Below are positions 1 to 6,523 of a stretch of DNA of 7,460 nucleotides, in pieces. Made by a program: the position numbers and the translations under genes. The notes under the pieces are model-generated. The model was not told the DNA's origin. It worked only from the letters and a program-made list of their open reading frames with translations, and did no database searches. Origin of the DNA: Veillonella sp. Lineage in GTDB: Bacteria > Bacillota > Negativicutes > Veillonellales > Veillonellaceae. Position 1 is the first letter of the stretch. The number at the start of each line of letters is the position of its first letter. The stretch spans positions 1-7,460 of the forward strand of contig NZ_SVCB01000121.1 of the NCBI RefSeq assembly GCF_015058545.1. The letters run 5' to 3'.

Positions 1-3000
1 AGGTGTGGGGCGAACAGACCGACGTGCCGGAAAGTAGTGACTGGTACAATGCCGGTTACATCATTACTTGGGGTTCCAACGTACCGCAGACCCGTACGCC
101 GGATGCTCACTTCCTCACCGAAGTTCGCTACAAAGGCACCAAAGTTATTTCCGTTTCGCCGGACTATGCGGAATCTACAACGGCCGCTGATACGTGGCTC
201 AATGTAAAAGCCGGTTCTGATGCGGCCCTTGCCATGGCCATGGGTCATGTTATTTTAAAAGAATACTATGTGGACAAAGAAACGCCGATGTTCCTCGACT
301 ACGCCAAACGCTACACGGACTTCCCGTTCCTCGTTCGTTTGGATGAAAAAGACGGCAAGTTCACGGCCGGTCATTTCTTGACGGCCAAAGACATGGGCGA
401 TTTGTCGCAACATAGCGAATTTAAGTATTATGTGCTCGATGAAAAGAGTAACAAACTCGTTATCCCTAACGGCCAGATGGGGCACCGTTGGTCTGATAAA
501 ACGAAGTGGAATTTAAAACTCGAAAACAGTGAAACCGGCGAACCTATCAGCCCTAAATTATCTTTCATTGACGAAAAGGATGATTTAAAAACAGTAACCT
601 TGCCGTTCTTCGGTCATTTGGACAATACGGCCACCTTATCCCGTCGTGTGCCGGTTAAACGGATGAAGACGGCTGACGGTGAAGTCTATGTTACTACTGT
701 TTACGATTTATTGTTAGCCAACTACGGCGTTGACCGCGGTCTCGGCGGTGAAGTGAATACGGACTATGAAAGCGATACACCGTTCACGCCGGCTTGGCAG
801 GAAAAATATACCGGTATCAAACCGGACATGGTGATTCACACGGCGCGCGAATTTGCAGATAATGCCATTGCTACCCAAGGTCGCTCCCTCATCATCATGG
901 GTGGCGGTATTAACCACTGGTTCCATGCGGACATTATTTATCGCGCCGTGTTGAACCTTGTCCTCTTCTGTGCCTGCGAAGGTAAAAACGGTGGTGGTTG
1001 GGCTCACTATGTAGGCCAGGAAAAATTACGTCCTGCCGAAGGTTGGGGCGCTATCATGACAGCTAAAGATTGGCAGCCGGTACCGCGTTTGCAAAATGGT
1101 ACGTCCTTCTTCTACTTCGCCACCGACCAATGGCGCAGTGACGAAATGGATACTAATGATTTGACGTCCGCCCTCGTGGAACCGCGTTATCGTCATGTAG
1201 GCGACTACAATGTGTTGGCCGCTCGCTTGGGTTGGTTGCCGTCCTATCCGACCTTTAAAACAAGCAGTGCCGATATTTATAAAAATGCCGCGAAAGCAGG
1301 TTATACCGAATTTGGTGATGTGAAGAACTTCGTAGCGCAGCAGCTTAAAAATAAAGAGTTGGAATTTGCCGTACAGGATCCGGATGCACCGGAAAACTTC
1401 CCACGCAACCTCATTGTATGGCGTGCCAACCTGATTACGTCGTCTTCTAAGGGCCACGAATACTTTATGAAACACTTGCTCGGTACGAAAGACGGCCTCC
1501 TTGAATCGGATACACCGACCGTTAAACCGACCGAGATTAAATGGCGTGAAGAAGCGGGCAAGGGTAAACTCGATTTGCTCATCGACCTCGATTTCTGTAT
1601 GGCCGGTTCCGCTCTCTATTCCGACATCGTATTGCCAACTGCTACTTGGTATGAAAAAACCGACTTATCCTCCACCGATATGCATCCGTTCGTGCATCCG
1701 TTCCAGCCGGCCGTAGATCCGGGCTGGGAAGCGAAAACGGACTGGGATATTTTCTTAACCTTAGGTCAAGCCGTTTCCAAACTGGCCAAAGAAGTGAATA
1801 TGCCGGTATATCGTGACATCGTAGCTACGCCGCTGGGGCACGACTCGGAAGCGGAACTTGCGCAGCCGGGCGGACTTGTTAAAGATTGGAGTCGCGGTGA
1901 ATGTGAACCGATTCCGGGCAAAACGATGCCGCAGCTCGTAGAAGTGGAACGCGATTATACACGTATTTTTGAAAAACAACGTGCCTTAGGGCCAAATCTG
2001 GCTAATGGCACAGTCGGTGCTCACGGTATTGCCGTTAACATCGCTGAACAATACGAAGAATTAAAAGCGCGCAACGGTGTAATCCGCCGTCGCCCTCAGA
2101 ATTCAACAGCCCCTGAAGGTGCTACGGATGGTGCGGGCCGTGTTATCTCCACAGTTGATGATGTAGGTGCCGGTTGCCCATCCATTGAAGATGCGTACCA
2201 TGCTTGCCAGGCCGTATTGACTTTATCGTCTGCTACTAACGGCGCCGTAGCCCATAAGAGCTGGGCTAAAGCGGAAGAATTGACCGGTCTTAAAGACTTA
2301 ACGAAGATGACCGGTGGCCGCAGCGGCGAGAAGATTACTTTTGAAGATATTGTAGCGCAGCCGCGCCTCGTTATCAGCACCCCGATTTTCACGGGTAATG
2401 GCAAAGATAATCGCCGTTATACGCCGTTTACCAATAATGTGGAACTCCTCATGCCGTTCCGCACCATTACGGGCCGTCAGTCCTACTTCCTCGACCATGA
2501 CATCATGGCGGAATGGGGCGAACAGATGGCTACGTTCAAACCGATTTTGGCGTACGCGCCGATGCGCGAAAGCTTGCCAAACGACGGCATTCCGGAAATT
2601 ACACTTAAATACTTAACGCCACACAACAAGTGGAGTATTCACAGTATGTACTTCGATACGCCGCACATGTTGACCCTGTTCCGCGGCGGTCAATCTGTAT
2701 GGCTCAATGAAGATGATGCCAATGAAATCGGCGTAGCCGACAATGATTGGATTGAATTATATAACAGCAATGGCGTGGTGGCCTCCCGTGCCGTAGTAAC
2801 TCCGCGTATTCCGCGCGGTCTAGTTTACATGCACCATGCACAGGACCGTCACATCAACGTACCGGGCACCTCCCTTACGGGCGGTCGTGGCGGTACGCAC
2901 AATACGCCGACACGTATTCACATGAAACCGACCCATATGATTGGGGGCTACGGACAATTGAGTTATGGGTTTAACTATTACGGACCTACCGGTAATCAGC

Positions 3001-3056
3001 GCGACATGCTTGTGGTAGTGCGTAAGATGAAGGAGGTTGATTGGCTTGAAGATTAA
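1..3056 (+). CDS. narG: Respiratory nitrate reductase alpha subunit NarG, 5' end outside window (partial)
   Basis: Catalytic subunit of membrane-bound nitrate reductase; reduces nitrate to nitrite at a Mo-bisMGD centre on the cytoplasmic face. About 1017 residues are visible and read without a break to TAA. The frame is already open at the window edge and the first residues (WGEQTDVPESSDWYN) match internal NarG sequence, so the GTG at position 3 is not the start. By comparison with E. coli NarG (about 1247 residues, from memory) roughly the first 235 residues are missing, including the FS0 cluster ligands and the Mo-ligating Asp just upstream. Visible hallmarks are WGSNVPQTRTPDAH, GGGWAHYVGQEKLRP (near 990), YSDIVLPTATWYEK (near 1615), and the C-terminal cofactor-binding domain with KPTHMIGGYG and GFNYYG before the end. 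A stretch near 2068-2196 is longer than in E. coli. The stop overlaps the narH start by 11 bases. Confidence 0.97.
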   Translation, partial: VWGEQTDVPESSDWYNAGYIITWGSNVPQTRTPDAHFLTEVRYKGTKVISVSPDYAESTTAADTWLNVKAGSDAALAMAMGHVILKEYYVDKETPMFLDYAKRYTDFPFLVRLDEKDGKFTAGHFLTAKDMGDLSQHSEFKYYVLDEKSNKLVIPNGQMGHRWSDKTKWNLKLENSETGEPISPKLSFIDEKDDLKTVTLPFFGHLDNTATLSRRVPVKRMKTADGEVYVTTVYDLLLANYGVDRGLGGEVNTDYESDTPFTPAWQEKYTGIKPDMVIHTAREFADNAIATQGRSLIIMGGGINHWFHADIIYRAVLNLVLFCACEGKNGGGWAHYVGQEKLRPAEGWGAIMTAKDWQPVPRLQNGTSFFYFATDQWRSDEMDTNDLTSALVEPRYRHVGDYNVLAARLGWLPSYPTFKTSSADIYKNAAKAGYTEFGDVKNFVAQQLKNKELEFAVQDPDAPENFPRNLIVWRANLITSSSKGHEYFMKHLLGTKDGLLESDTPTVKPTEIKWREEAGKGKLDLLIDLDFCMAGSALYSDIVLPTATWYEKTDLSSTDMHPFVHPFQPAVDPGWEAKTDWDIFLTLGQAVSKLAKEVNMPVYRDIVATPLGHDSEAELAQPGGLVKDWSRGECEPIPGKTMPQLVEVERDYTRIFEKQRALGPNLANGTVGAHGIAVNIAEQYEELKARNGVIRRRPQNSTAPEGATDGAGRVISTVDDVGAGCPSIEDAYHACQAVLTLSSATNGAVAHKSWAKAEELTGLKDLTKMTGGRSGEKITFEDIVAQPRLVISTPIFTGNGKDNRRYTPFTNNVELLMPFRTITGRQSYFLDHDIMAEWGEQMATFKPILAYAPMRESLPNDGIPEITLKYLTPHNKWSIHSMYFDTPHMLTLFRGGQSVWLNEDDANEIGVADNDWIELYNSNGVVASRAVVTPRIPRGLVYMHHAQDRHINVPGTSLTGGRGGTHNTPTRIHMKPTHMIGGYGQLSYGFNYYGPTGNQRDMLVVVRKMKEVDWLED
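3030..3036 (+). promoter_or_regulatory. Shine-Dalgarno site of narH, inside the narG 3' end
   Basis: AAGGAGG lies inside the last codons of narG, 9 bases before the TTG at 3046. It decides the narH start. The alternative in-frame TTG at 3037 directly abuts this site and could not be used with it. The placement suggests translational coupling to narG. Confidence 0.85.
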
Positions 3057-4527
3057 AGCACAAATTTCGATGGTCATGAATTTAGATAAATGTATCGGCT
3101 GTCATACTTGCTCGATTACTTGTAAAAACACGTGGACGAACCGTGAAGGTGCGGAATACATGTATTTTAACAATGTAGAAACAAAACCGGGCATCGGCTA
3201 TCCGAAACATTGGGAAGACCAGAACCGTTGGAAGGGCGGCTGGATTCTAAAAGACGGCAAACTGCAGCTCGCTACGGGCTCCAAGGGCAATCGTCTGATG
3301 AAACTCTTTTTCCATCCGGAACAGCCGGAGCTGAAAGATTATTTCGAGCCATGGACCTATGACTATGAAACCTTGATTCATTCGAAACGTAAAAACAATC
3401 AGCCGGTGGCCCGTCCCCGCTCTTTGATTACGAAGGAAAAGATGGAAATCGAATGGGGTCCTAACTGGGAAGATGATTTGGCTGGCGGCAACACGGCCCG
3501 CGCCGATGTGAACCTTCAAAAAATAGGCCAAAACATCGCCCTTGATTTCCACGATATTTTTATGAAATATTTGCCCCGTCTTTGCAATCACTGCTTGAAT
3601 CCGGCCTGTGTGGCGGCTTGTCCGTCCGGCGCCATCTACAAACGTGACGAAGACGGCGTTGTCCTCATCTCGCAAGATGTACGCCGCGGTTGGCGCCATT
3701 GTGTACCCGCTTGCCCGTATAAAAAGATTTATTATAACTGGCAGACCAATAAGGCTGAAAAATGCGTATTCTGTTACCCTCGTTTGGAAAACGGGTTGCC
3801 ACAGATTTGTGCCGATACCTGCGTAGGTCGTATGCGTTATGTAGGTGTATTGCTCTACGATATGGATAAAGTGGAAGCGGTGGCCTCCACGGAAAATCCA
3901 CAAGACATTTATGGCAATATGCTTGATGTGCTGCTCGACCCGCATGATCCGGCTGTAGCGAGAGCTGCTAAAGAACAGGGAATTCCTGACAACTGGATTA
4001 AAGCGGCTAAAGAATCGCCGGTGTTCCGCCTCATTAAAGAATGGCAAATCGCTTTGCCGCTCCATGCAGAATACCGAACGGTACCAATGGTATGGTACGT
4101 GCCGCCAATGAGTCCGATTTTACATAAAGATGCGGCGTCGGTACATTTCCCTGAAGCGGAAGCGATGCGTATTCCGGTAGCTTATTTGGCACAGATTTTC
4201 TCTGCCGGCAATGAAGACGTTATCCGCCGTGTATTGGGCACTTTGCTTGACTTGCGTCGTTATATGCAGCGTCGCACGCGCGGTGAAGCAACGGCTGAAT
4301 ATGATGCTAAATACGGTGAACATACCTTGTATGATATGTATCGCTTGCTCGGGATTGCCAAATACCGCGATCGCTACCGCATTCCGGCGGGCGTTAATGC
4401 GACGCAGGAAGAAAAACGTTTGCATCAGGGCGTAGGTGGCTTCAGTGATTGTGCCTTCGGCGGTTGCGGCGGTTCCGCTCCGAGTGCTTCCGGTTGTAAC
4501 GGCTGTGCCGGAGGTGGCCATGAGTAA
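3046..4527 (+). CDS. narH: Respiratory nitrate reductase beta subunit NarH (iron-sulfur), with one expected cluster ligand replaced
   Basis: Electron-transfer subunit carrying four Fe-S clusters between NarI hemes and NarG; 493 residues (E. coli 512). I place the start at TTG 3046, 9 bases after AAGGAGG: this gives MKIKAQISMVMNLDKC, matching the usual MKI start and putting the first cysteines at 16, 19, 22 and 26 exactly as in E. coli. Further cysteines are at 180, 183, 188, 192, 219, 223, 240, 243, 255 and 259, a constant offset of -4 from E. coli. One of the 15 expected ligands is absent: residue 213 is Arg (CGC at 3682) where E. coli has Cys217 of the [3Fe-4S] cluster FS4; the neighbouring Trp216 is kept. 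The last 30 residues are Gly/Cys rich (Cys469, 474, 484, 487). The gene overlaps narG by 11 bases and narJ by 8. Family identity is certain; whether Arg213 is real is open. Confidence 0.97.
   Translation: MKIKAQISMVMNLDKCIGCHTCSITCKNTWTNREGAEYMYFNNVETKPGIGYPKHWEDQNRWKGGWILKDGKLQLATGSKGNRLMKLFFHPEQPELKDYFEPWTYDYETLIHSKRKNNQPVARPRSLITKEKMEIEWGPNWEDDLAGGNTARADVNLQKIGQNIALDFHDIFMKYLPRLCNHCLNPACVAACPSGAIYKRDEDGVVLISQDVRRGWRHCVPACPYKKIYYNWQTNKAEKCVFCYPRLENGLPQICADTCVGRMRYVGVLLYDMDKVEAVASTENPQDIYGNMLDVLLDPHDPAVARAAKEQGIPDNWIKAAKESPVFRLIKEWQIALPLHAEYRTVPMVWYVPPMSPILHKDAASVHFPEAEAMRIPVAYLAQIFSAGNEDVIRRVLGTLLDLRRYMQRRTRGEATAEYDAKYGEHTLYDMYRLLGIAKYRDRYRIPAGVNATQEEKRLHQGVGGFSDCAFGGCGGSAPSASGCNGCAGGGHE
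4510..4515 (+). promoter_or_regulatory. Shine-Dalgarno site of narJ, inside the narH 3' end
   Basis: GGAGGT inside the narH tail codons lies 4 bases before the ATG at 4520. It supports that start over the later in-frame ATG at 4532, which would sit 16 bases away, and over the upstream GTG at 4436, which lies inside conserved narH coding sequence. Confidence 0.75.
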
Positions 4528-5074
4528 TTCTATGGAAACAACAAATCAAACTACCTTGGATAAAGAAGCTTTGCAATTGAGTGCTTATTTGCTGAGCTAT
4601 CCTACAGCGGAATGGCGCGAAGCCTTGCCGGACGTACAGTCCGCCTGGCGCGCTTGGCCGGAGAGCCCTCTTAAGGAGAGCCTTGGAGCTGTTTTGGATT
4701 ATATCCTGAACGAACAAGCCCGCGAATATGAGGACGAATACGTACGTGTTTTCGACTTCAGCGGCAATACTAATATGTATTTAACATCCTATGATGCGAC
4801 GAATGCGGAAGAACAGGCGTCGGAATTGTTGGAATATAAAGCGTTTTTTCAAAAACACGGGTATGATATAGCTCGCGAGTTGCCGGATTATGTGCCGGCC
4901 ATCCTCGAGCTCTGCAGTACTTTAGAACCTGTGGAAGCGTTGGAGATTTTACAGCATGGCAAAGAAGGCCTCACCACGCTTCGTCAACGACTCATTGACG
5001 GTAAACAGGTGCATGCTTTTGTGCTTGATGTAGTATTACAAATTTTAGAACGTTGGGAGGGAACATTAGGATGA
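4520..5074 (+). CDS. narJ: Nitrate reductase molybdenum cofactor assembly chaperone NarJ
   Basis: Cytoplasmic chaperone of the NarJ/TorD group; in characterised systems it binds apo-NarG, helps insert the Mo cofactor and Fe-S clusters, and holds NarGH until it docks on NarI. It is not part of the final enzyme. The 184-residue product is all alpha-helical in character with no signal peptide, shorter than E. coli NarJ (236) but in the range of Gram-positive-type NarJ. Family marks are YVRVFDF at residues 74-80, the following region rich in E/Q/L, and RELPDYVP at 119-126. The chosen ATG at 4520 overlaps the narH stop by 8 bases and has a ribosome site 4 bases upstream; a longer version from GTG 4436 would add Ala/Val/Pro-rich residues that are only the shadow of narH in another frame. 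The stop TGA lies within the narI ATGA overlap. Confidence 0.95.
   Translation: MSNSMETTNQTTLDKEALQLSAYLLSYPTAEWREALPDVQSAWRAWPESPLKESLGAVLDYILNEQAREYEDEYVRVFDFSGNTNMYLTSYDATNAEEQASELLEYKAFFQKHGYDIARELPDYVPAILELCSTLEPVEALEILQHGKEGLTTLRQRLIDGKQVHAFVLDVVLQILERWEGTLG
5055..5061 (+). promoter_or_regulatory. Shine-Dalgarno site of narI
   Basis: GGGAGGG lies inside the narJ 3' end, 9 bases before the ATG at 5071. It rules out the in-frame TTG at 5053, which overlaps the site itself. Confidence 0.8.
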
Positions 5075-5733
5075 GTGAATTTATTTGGGTCGCCTTACCC
5101 TATCTTGCGTTTATCTTTCTAGTTTTCGGTTCGGCCGTGCGCTATACTGTGTCGGAACGGACGTGGACCACGAAGTCCAGTGAGTTTTTGGAGAAAAAAT
5201 CGCTTCGCATTGCCGGTCCTTTATTCCACTTTGCGTTGCTCCTCGTATTTCTCGGCCACGTTGGTGGGATTTTGGTGCCTCAAGAAGTAACGGAAATGGT
5301 TGGCGTCGATGAGCATCTCTATCACATGGGGGCCTTTTACATCGGCGGCGTAGCCGGCGTCTTGTTGATAGTAGGCTTCTTGCTTCTTATGAAACGCCGT
5401 TTTACGTCCTCCTATTTGAAGGTCAATACATCGTCCATGGATGTGTGGCTCTTCTTATTCTTAGGAATTACTATTTTGACGGGCTTCATGGGGACCATGT
5501 TAAATGCAGATGGAGCTTTTAACTATCGCGAATATATCGGCCCGTGGTTCCGCAGCTTGCTTATTATGCAGCCGAAACCGGAATTGATGCTGAACATTCC
5601 GATTATGTTTAAGGTGCACATGTTCTCGTGGATGGCGGTTTGTTTTATCTTCCCGTTCAGCCGACTGGTGCACTGCTTAAGCTTTCCGTTCTTGTACTTG
5701 TGGCGCAGTGCCATCGTGTATCGGCGCCACTAG
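5071..5733 (+). CDS. narI: Respiratory nitrate reductase gamma subunit NarI (diheme cytochrome b)
   Basis: Integral membrane quinol dehydrogenase that anchors NarGH and passes electrons through two b-type hemes to NarH. The product is 220 residues (E. coli 225) with about five membrane segments, roughly residues 5-25, 47-68, 86-106, 124-144 and 183-205. All four heme-ligand histidines are present: His53 and His63 in LFHFALLLVFLGH, His183 in KVHMF and His201 in PFSRLVH. Their spacings of 10 and 18 equal those of E. coli His56/66 and His187/205. The start at ATG 5071 shares the ATGA overlap with the narJ stop and has a good ribosome site. This is the last gene of the operon; degenerate repeats and then a terminator follow. 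Because the membrane half is intact, the odd residue in NarH is the only visible fault in the electron path. Confidence 0.97.
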   Translation: MSEFIWVALPYLAFIFLVFGSAVRYTVSERTWTTKSSEFLEKKSLRIAGPLFHFALLLVFLGHVGGILVPQEVTEMVGVDEHLYHMGAFYIGGVAGVLLIVGFLLLMKRRFTSSYLKVNTSSMDVWLFLFLGITILTGFMGTMLNADGAFNYREYIGPWFRSLLIMQPKPELMLNIPIMFKVHMFSWMAVCFIFPFSRLVHCLSFPFLYLWRSAIVYRRH

Positions 5734-5745
5734 TCGTTTTCGATG

Positions 5746-5835
5746 TAAGCAACATATAGTATAAGTAGCATATAGTGTAAGTAACGTATTACGTAAAGCG
5801 AATGCACAATGTAAAGTGTCAGCAACGTATATAGT
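5746..5835 (+). repeat. Degenerate 16-base direct repeats downstream of narI
   Basis: Three adjacent 16-base units begin at 5746, 5762 and 5778: TAAGCAACATATAGTA, TAAGTAGCATATAGTG and TAAGTAACGTATTACG. They share TAAGYARCRTAT. A weaker spaced copy of the core, AGCAACGTATATAGT, is at 5821-5835, and TAAAG starts at 5794 and 5812 look like more decayed units. The array lies between the narI stop and the terminator, so it would be in the 3' untranslated end of the nar transcript. There are no spacers of the kind a CRISPR array has. Function unknown. Confidence 0.6.
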
Positions 5836-5849
5836 TAAATATTATAGGG

Positions 5850-5880
5850 AGACTCCTCGAACGTATGAGGAGTCTTTTTA
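5850..5880 (+). terminator. Rho-independent terminator of the nar operon
   Basis: The inverted repeat GACTCCTC (5851-5858) and GAGGAGTC (5867-5874) forms a perfect 8-pair stem, extended to 9 by A5850-T5875, with an 8-base loop and a following T run (TCTTTTTATTT). It sits 116 bases after the narI stop and reads in the + direction. There is no matching A run upstream, so it is probably one-way. It separates nar transcription from the fumarase operon. Confidence 0.9.
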
Positions 5881-6451
5881 TTTAGTAAGAGAAATGATTG
5901 AATCCGGGTTGAGAAGAATGTATAGTCTTTTAATGATTAATTTAGTGAATAGCCTATACCGATTGTGAATAGGTGTCTGTAAAACGTCAAAAAATAGGTA
6001 GGATTGTTCGAATTTTTTGTTTAGGTAGCGTCAAAAATTAAAATTTAAGATATATAATTGGTAATTATTATCATTAATAATGACTGGGGACTTAGCTAAT
6101 AATCGAGTGCTTTTTTAGAAAAATTAATGGTACGGTGTGTATTTACCATAAAAAGTAATCGCCCGTTCCGCAGGTGTGTACCGAAAAAACGAATGTGCTT
6201 AACACAAAAATATAGAGATTTATGCATAGCTTTAGATGAGGGGGTATATAAAAGACTAATGTTTACGCGGATAGGATTTTCAGACCCGCTTTTAATGTAT
6301 ATTCTATGCATATTAATACCTGAATATGACAAAACAAGTGTACTTTTAGTATATCGAATGTCAACGAAGTGCGATTAGAATCACAATAATTGATATTTTG
6401 CGAAAAGTTCTCAATAGACATAAATACTTGATTAAACTGCATAGACCACGT
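5881..6451. other. AT-rich intergenic stretch without a supportable gene
   Basis: From the nar terminator to the fumarase promoter the DNA is clearly more AT-rich than the genes on either side. Open frames exist on both strands, notably + 6127-6378 (83 codons) and - 6096-6332 (78 codons), which overlap each other. Neither has a Shine-Dalgarno site, and I recognise neither product. The + frame is basic, has six Cys and a short hydrophobic patch (LLMYILCILIP); it could be a relic or an interspersed repeat. Small direct repeats are present: GTGAATAG at 5945 and 5965, CGTCAAAAA at 5985 and 6029. An 8-base inverted repeat CAAAAAAT/ATTTTTTG lies at 5988-6019. I see no tRNA, rRNA or known riboswitch here. 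The Fur-like site is listed separately. Confidence 0.6.
6053..6083 (+). promoter_or_regulatory. Possible Fur-family operator abutting a TATAAT -10 hexamer
   Basis: A perfect TATAAT at 6053-6058 is followed at once by TGGTAATTATTATCA (6059-6073), which matches the 7-1-7 Fur-box form TGATAATNATTATCA at all but one defined base. Overlapping it is the perfect 6-1-6 palindrome TCATTA-A-TAATGA (6071-6083). No convincing -35 lies 16-18 bases upstream of the TATAAT. The box would cover the start site of a promoter here, a common layout for Fur or PerR repression. The target is unclear: fumarase starts 440 bases downstream with its own promoter. AT-rich DNA makes chance matches easier, so this is a candidate only. 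Confidence 0.4.
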
Positions 6452-6480
6452 TTGAAAGCCCTCTTGATGTGTGCTATGAT
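6452..6480 (+). promoter_or_regulatory. Sigma70-type promoter of the fumarase operon
   Basis: The -35 TTGAAA (6452-6457), a 17-base spacer and the -10 TATGAT (6475-6480) are close to consensus, with a TG at 6472-6473 giving an extended -10. The expected start of transcription is near 6487, leaving a leader of about 37 bases that contains only the ribosome site. No clear operator overlaps it, which fits strong, fairly constant expression of a central metabolic enzyme. Confidence 0.8.
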
Positions 6481-6509
6481 TAAGTCATCAGAAAATCTCG
6501 TTTTAAGTT

Positions 6510-6517
6510 GAGGAGGG
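6510..6517 (+). promoter_or_regulatory. Shine-Dalgarno site of the fumarase alpha gene
   Basis: GAGGAGGG ends 6 bases before the TTG at 6524 and fixes this non-ATG start; no in-frame ATG lies near enough to be an alternative. Confidence 0.85.
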
Positions 6518-6523
6518 ATTACT

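Noticed and set aside
3..5. GTG at the window edge as the start of narG
   Set aside because: The sequence before and after it corresponds to the interior of NarG; the gene begins upstream of the window.
3247..4065. Long minus-strand open frame (272 codons) opposite narH
   Set aside because: It lies wholly antisense to strongly conserved narH codons, has no recognisable product or ribosome site, and reflects the codon composition of narH. The other antisense frames opposite narG, narH, narJ and narI are rejected for the same reason.
4436..4519. N-terminal extension of NarJ from a GTG at 4436
   Set aside because: The added residues are a frame-shifted reading of the Gly/Cys-rich narH tail; the ATG at 4520 has the ribosome site and the family-typical length.
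5746..5835. CRISPR array
   Set aside because: Units are 16 bases, adjacent without spacers, and degenerate; no cas gene is nearby.
5988..6019. Hairpin CAAAAAAT/ATTTTTTG as a terminator or RNA structure
   Set aside because: An almost pure A/T stem with a 16-base loop is too weak, and such matches are expected by chance in this AT-rich DNA.
6091..6117. T run after CGAGTGC as a second terminator
   Set aside because: No complementary upstream arm forms a stable stem before the T run.
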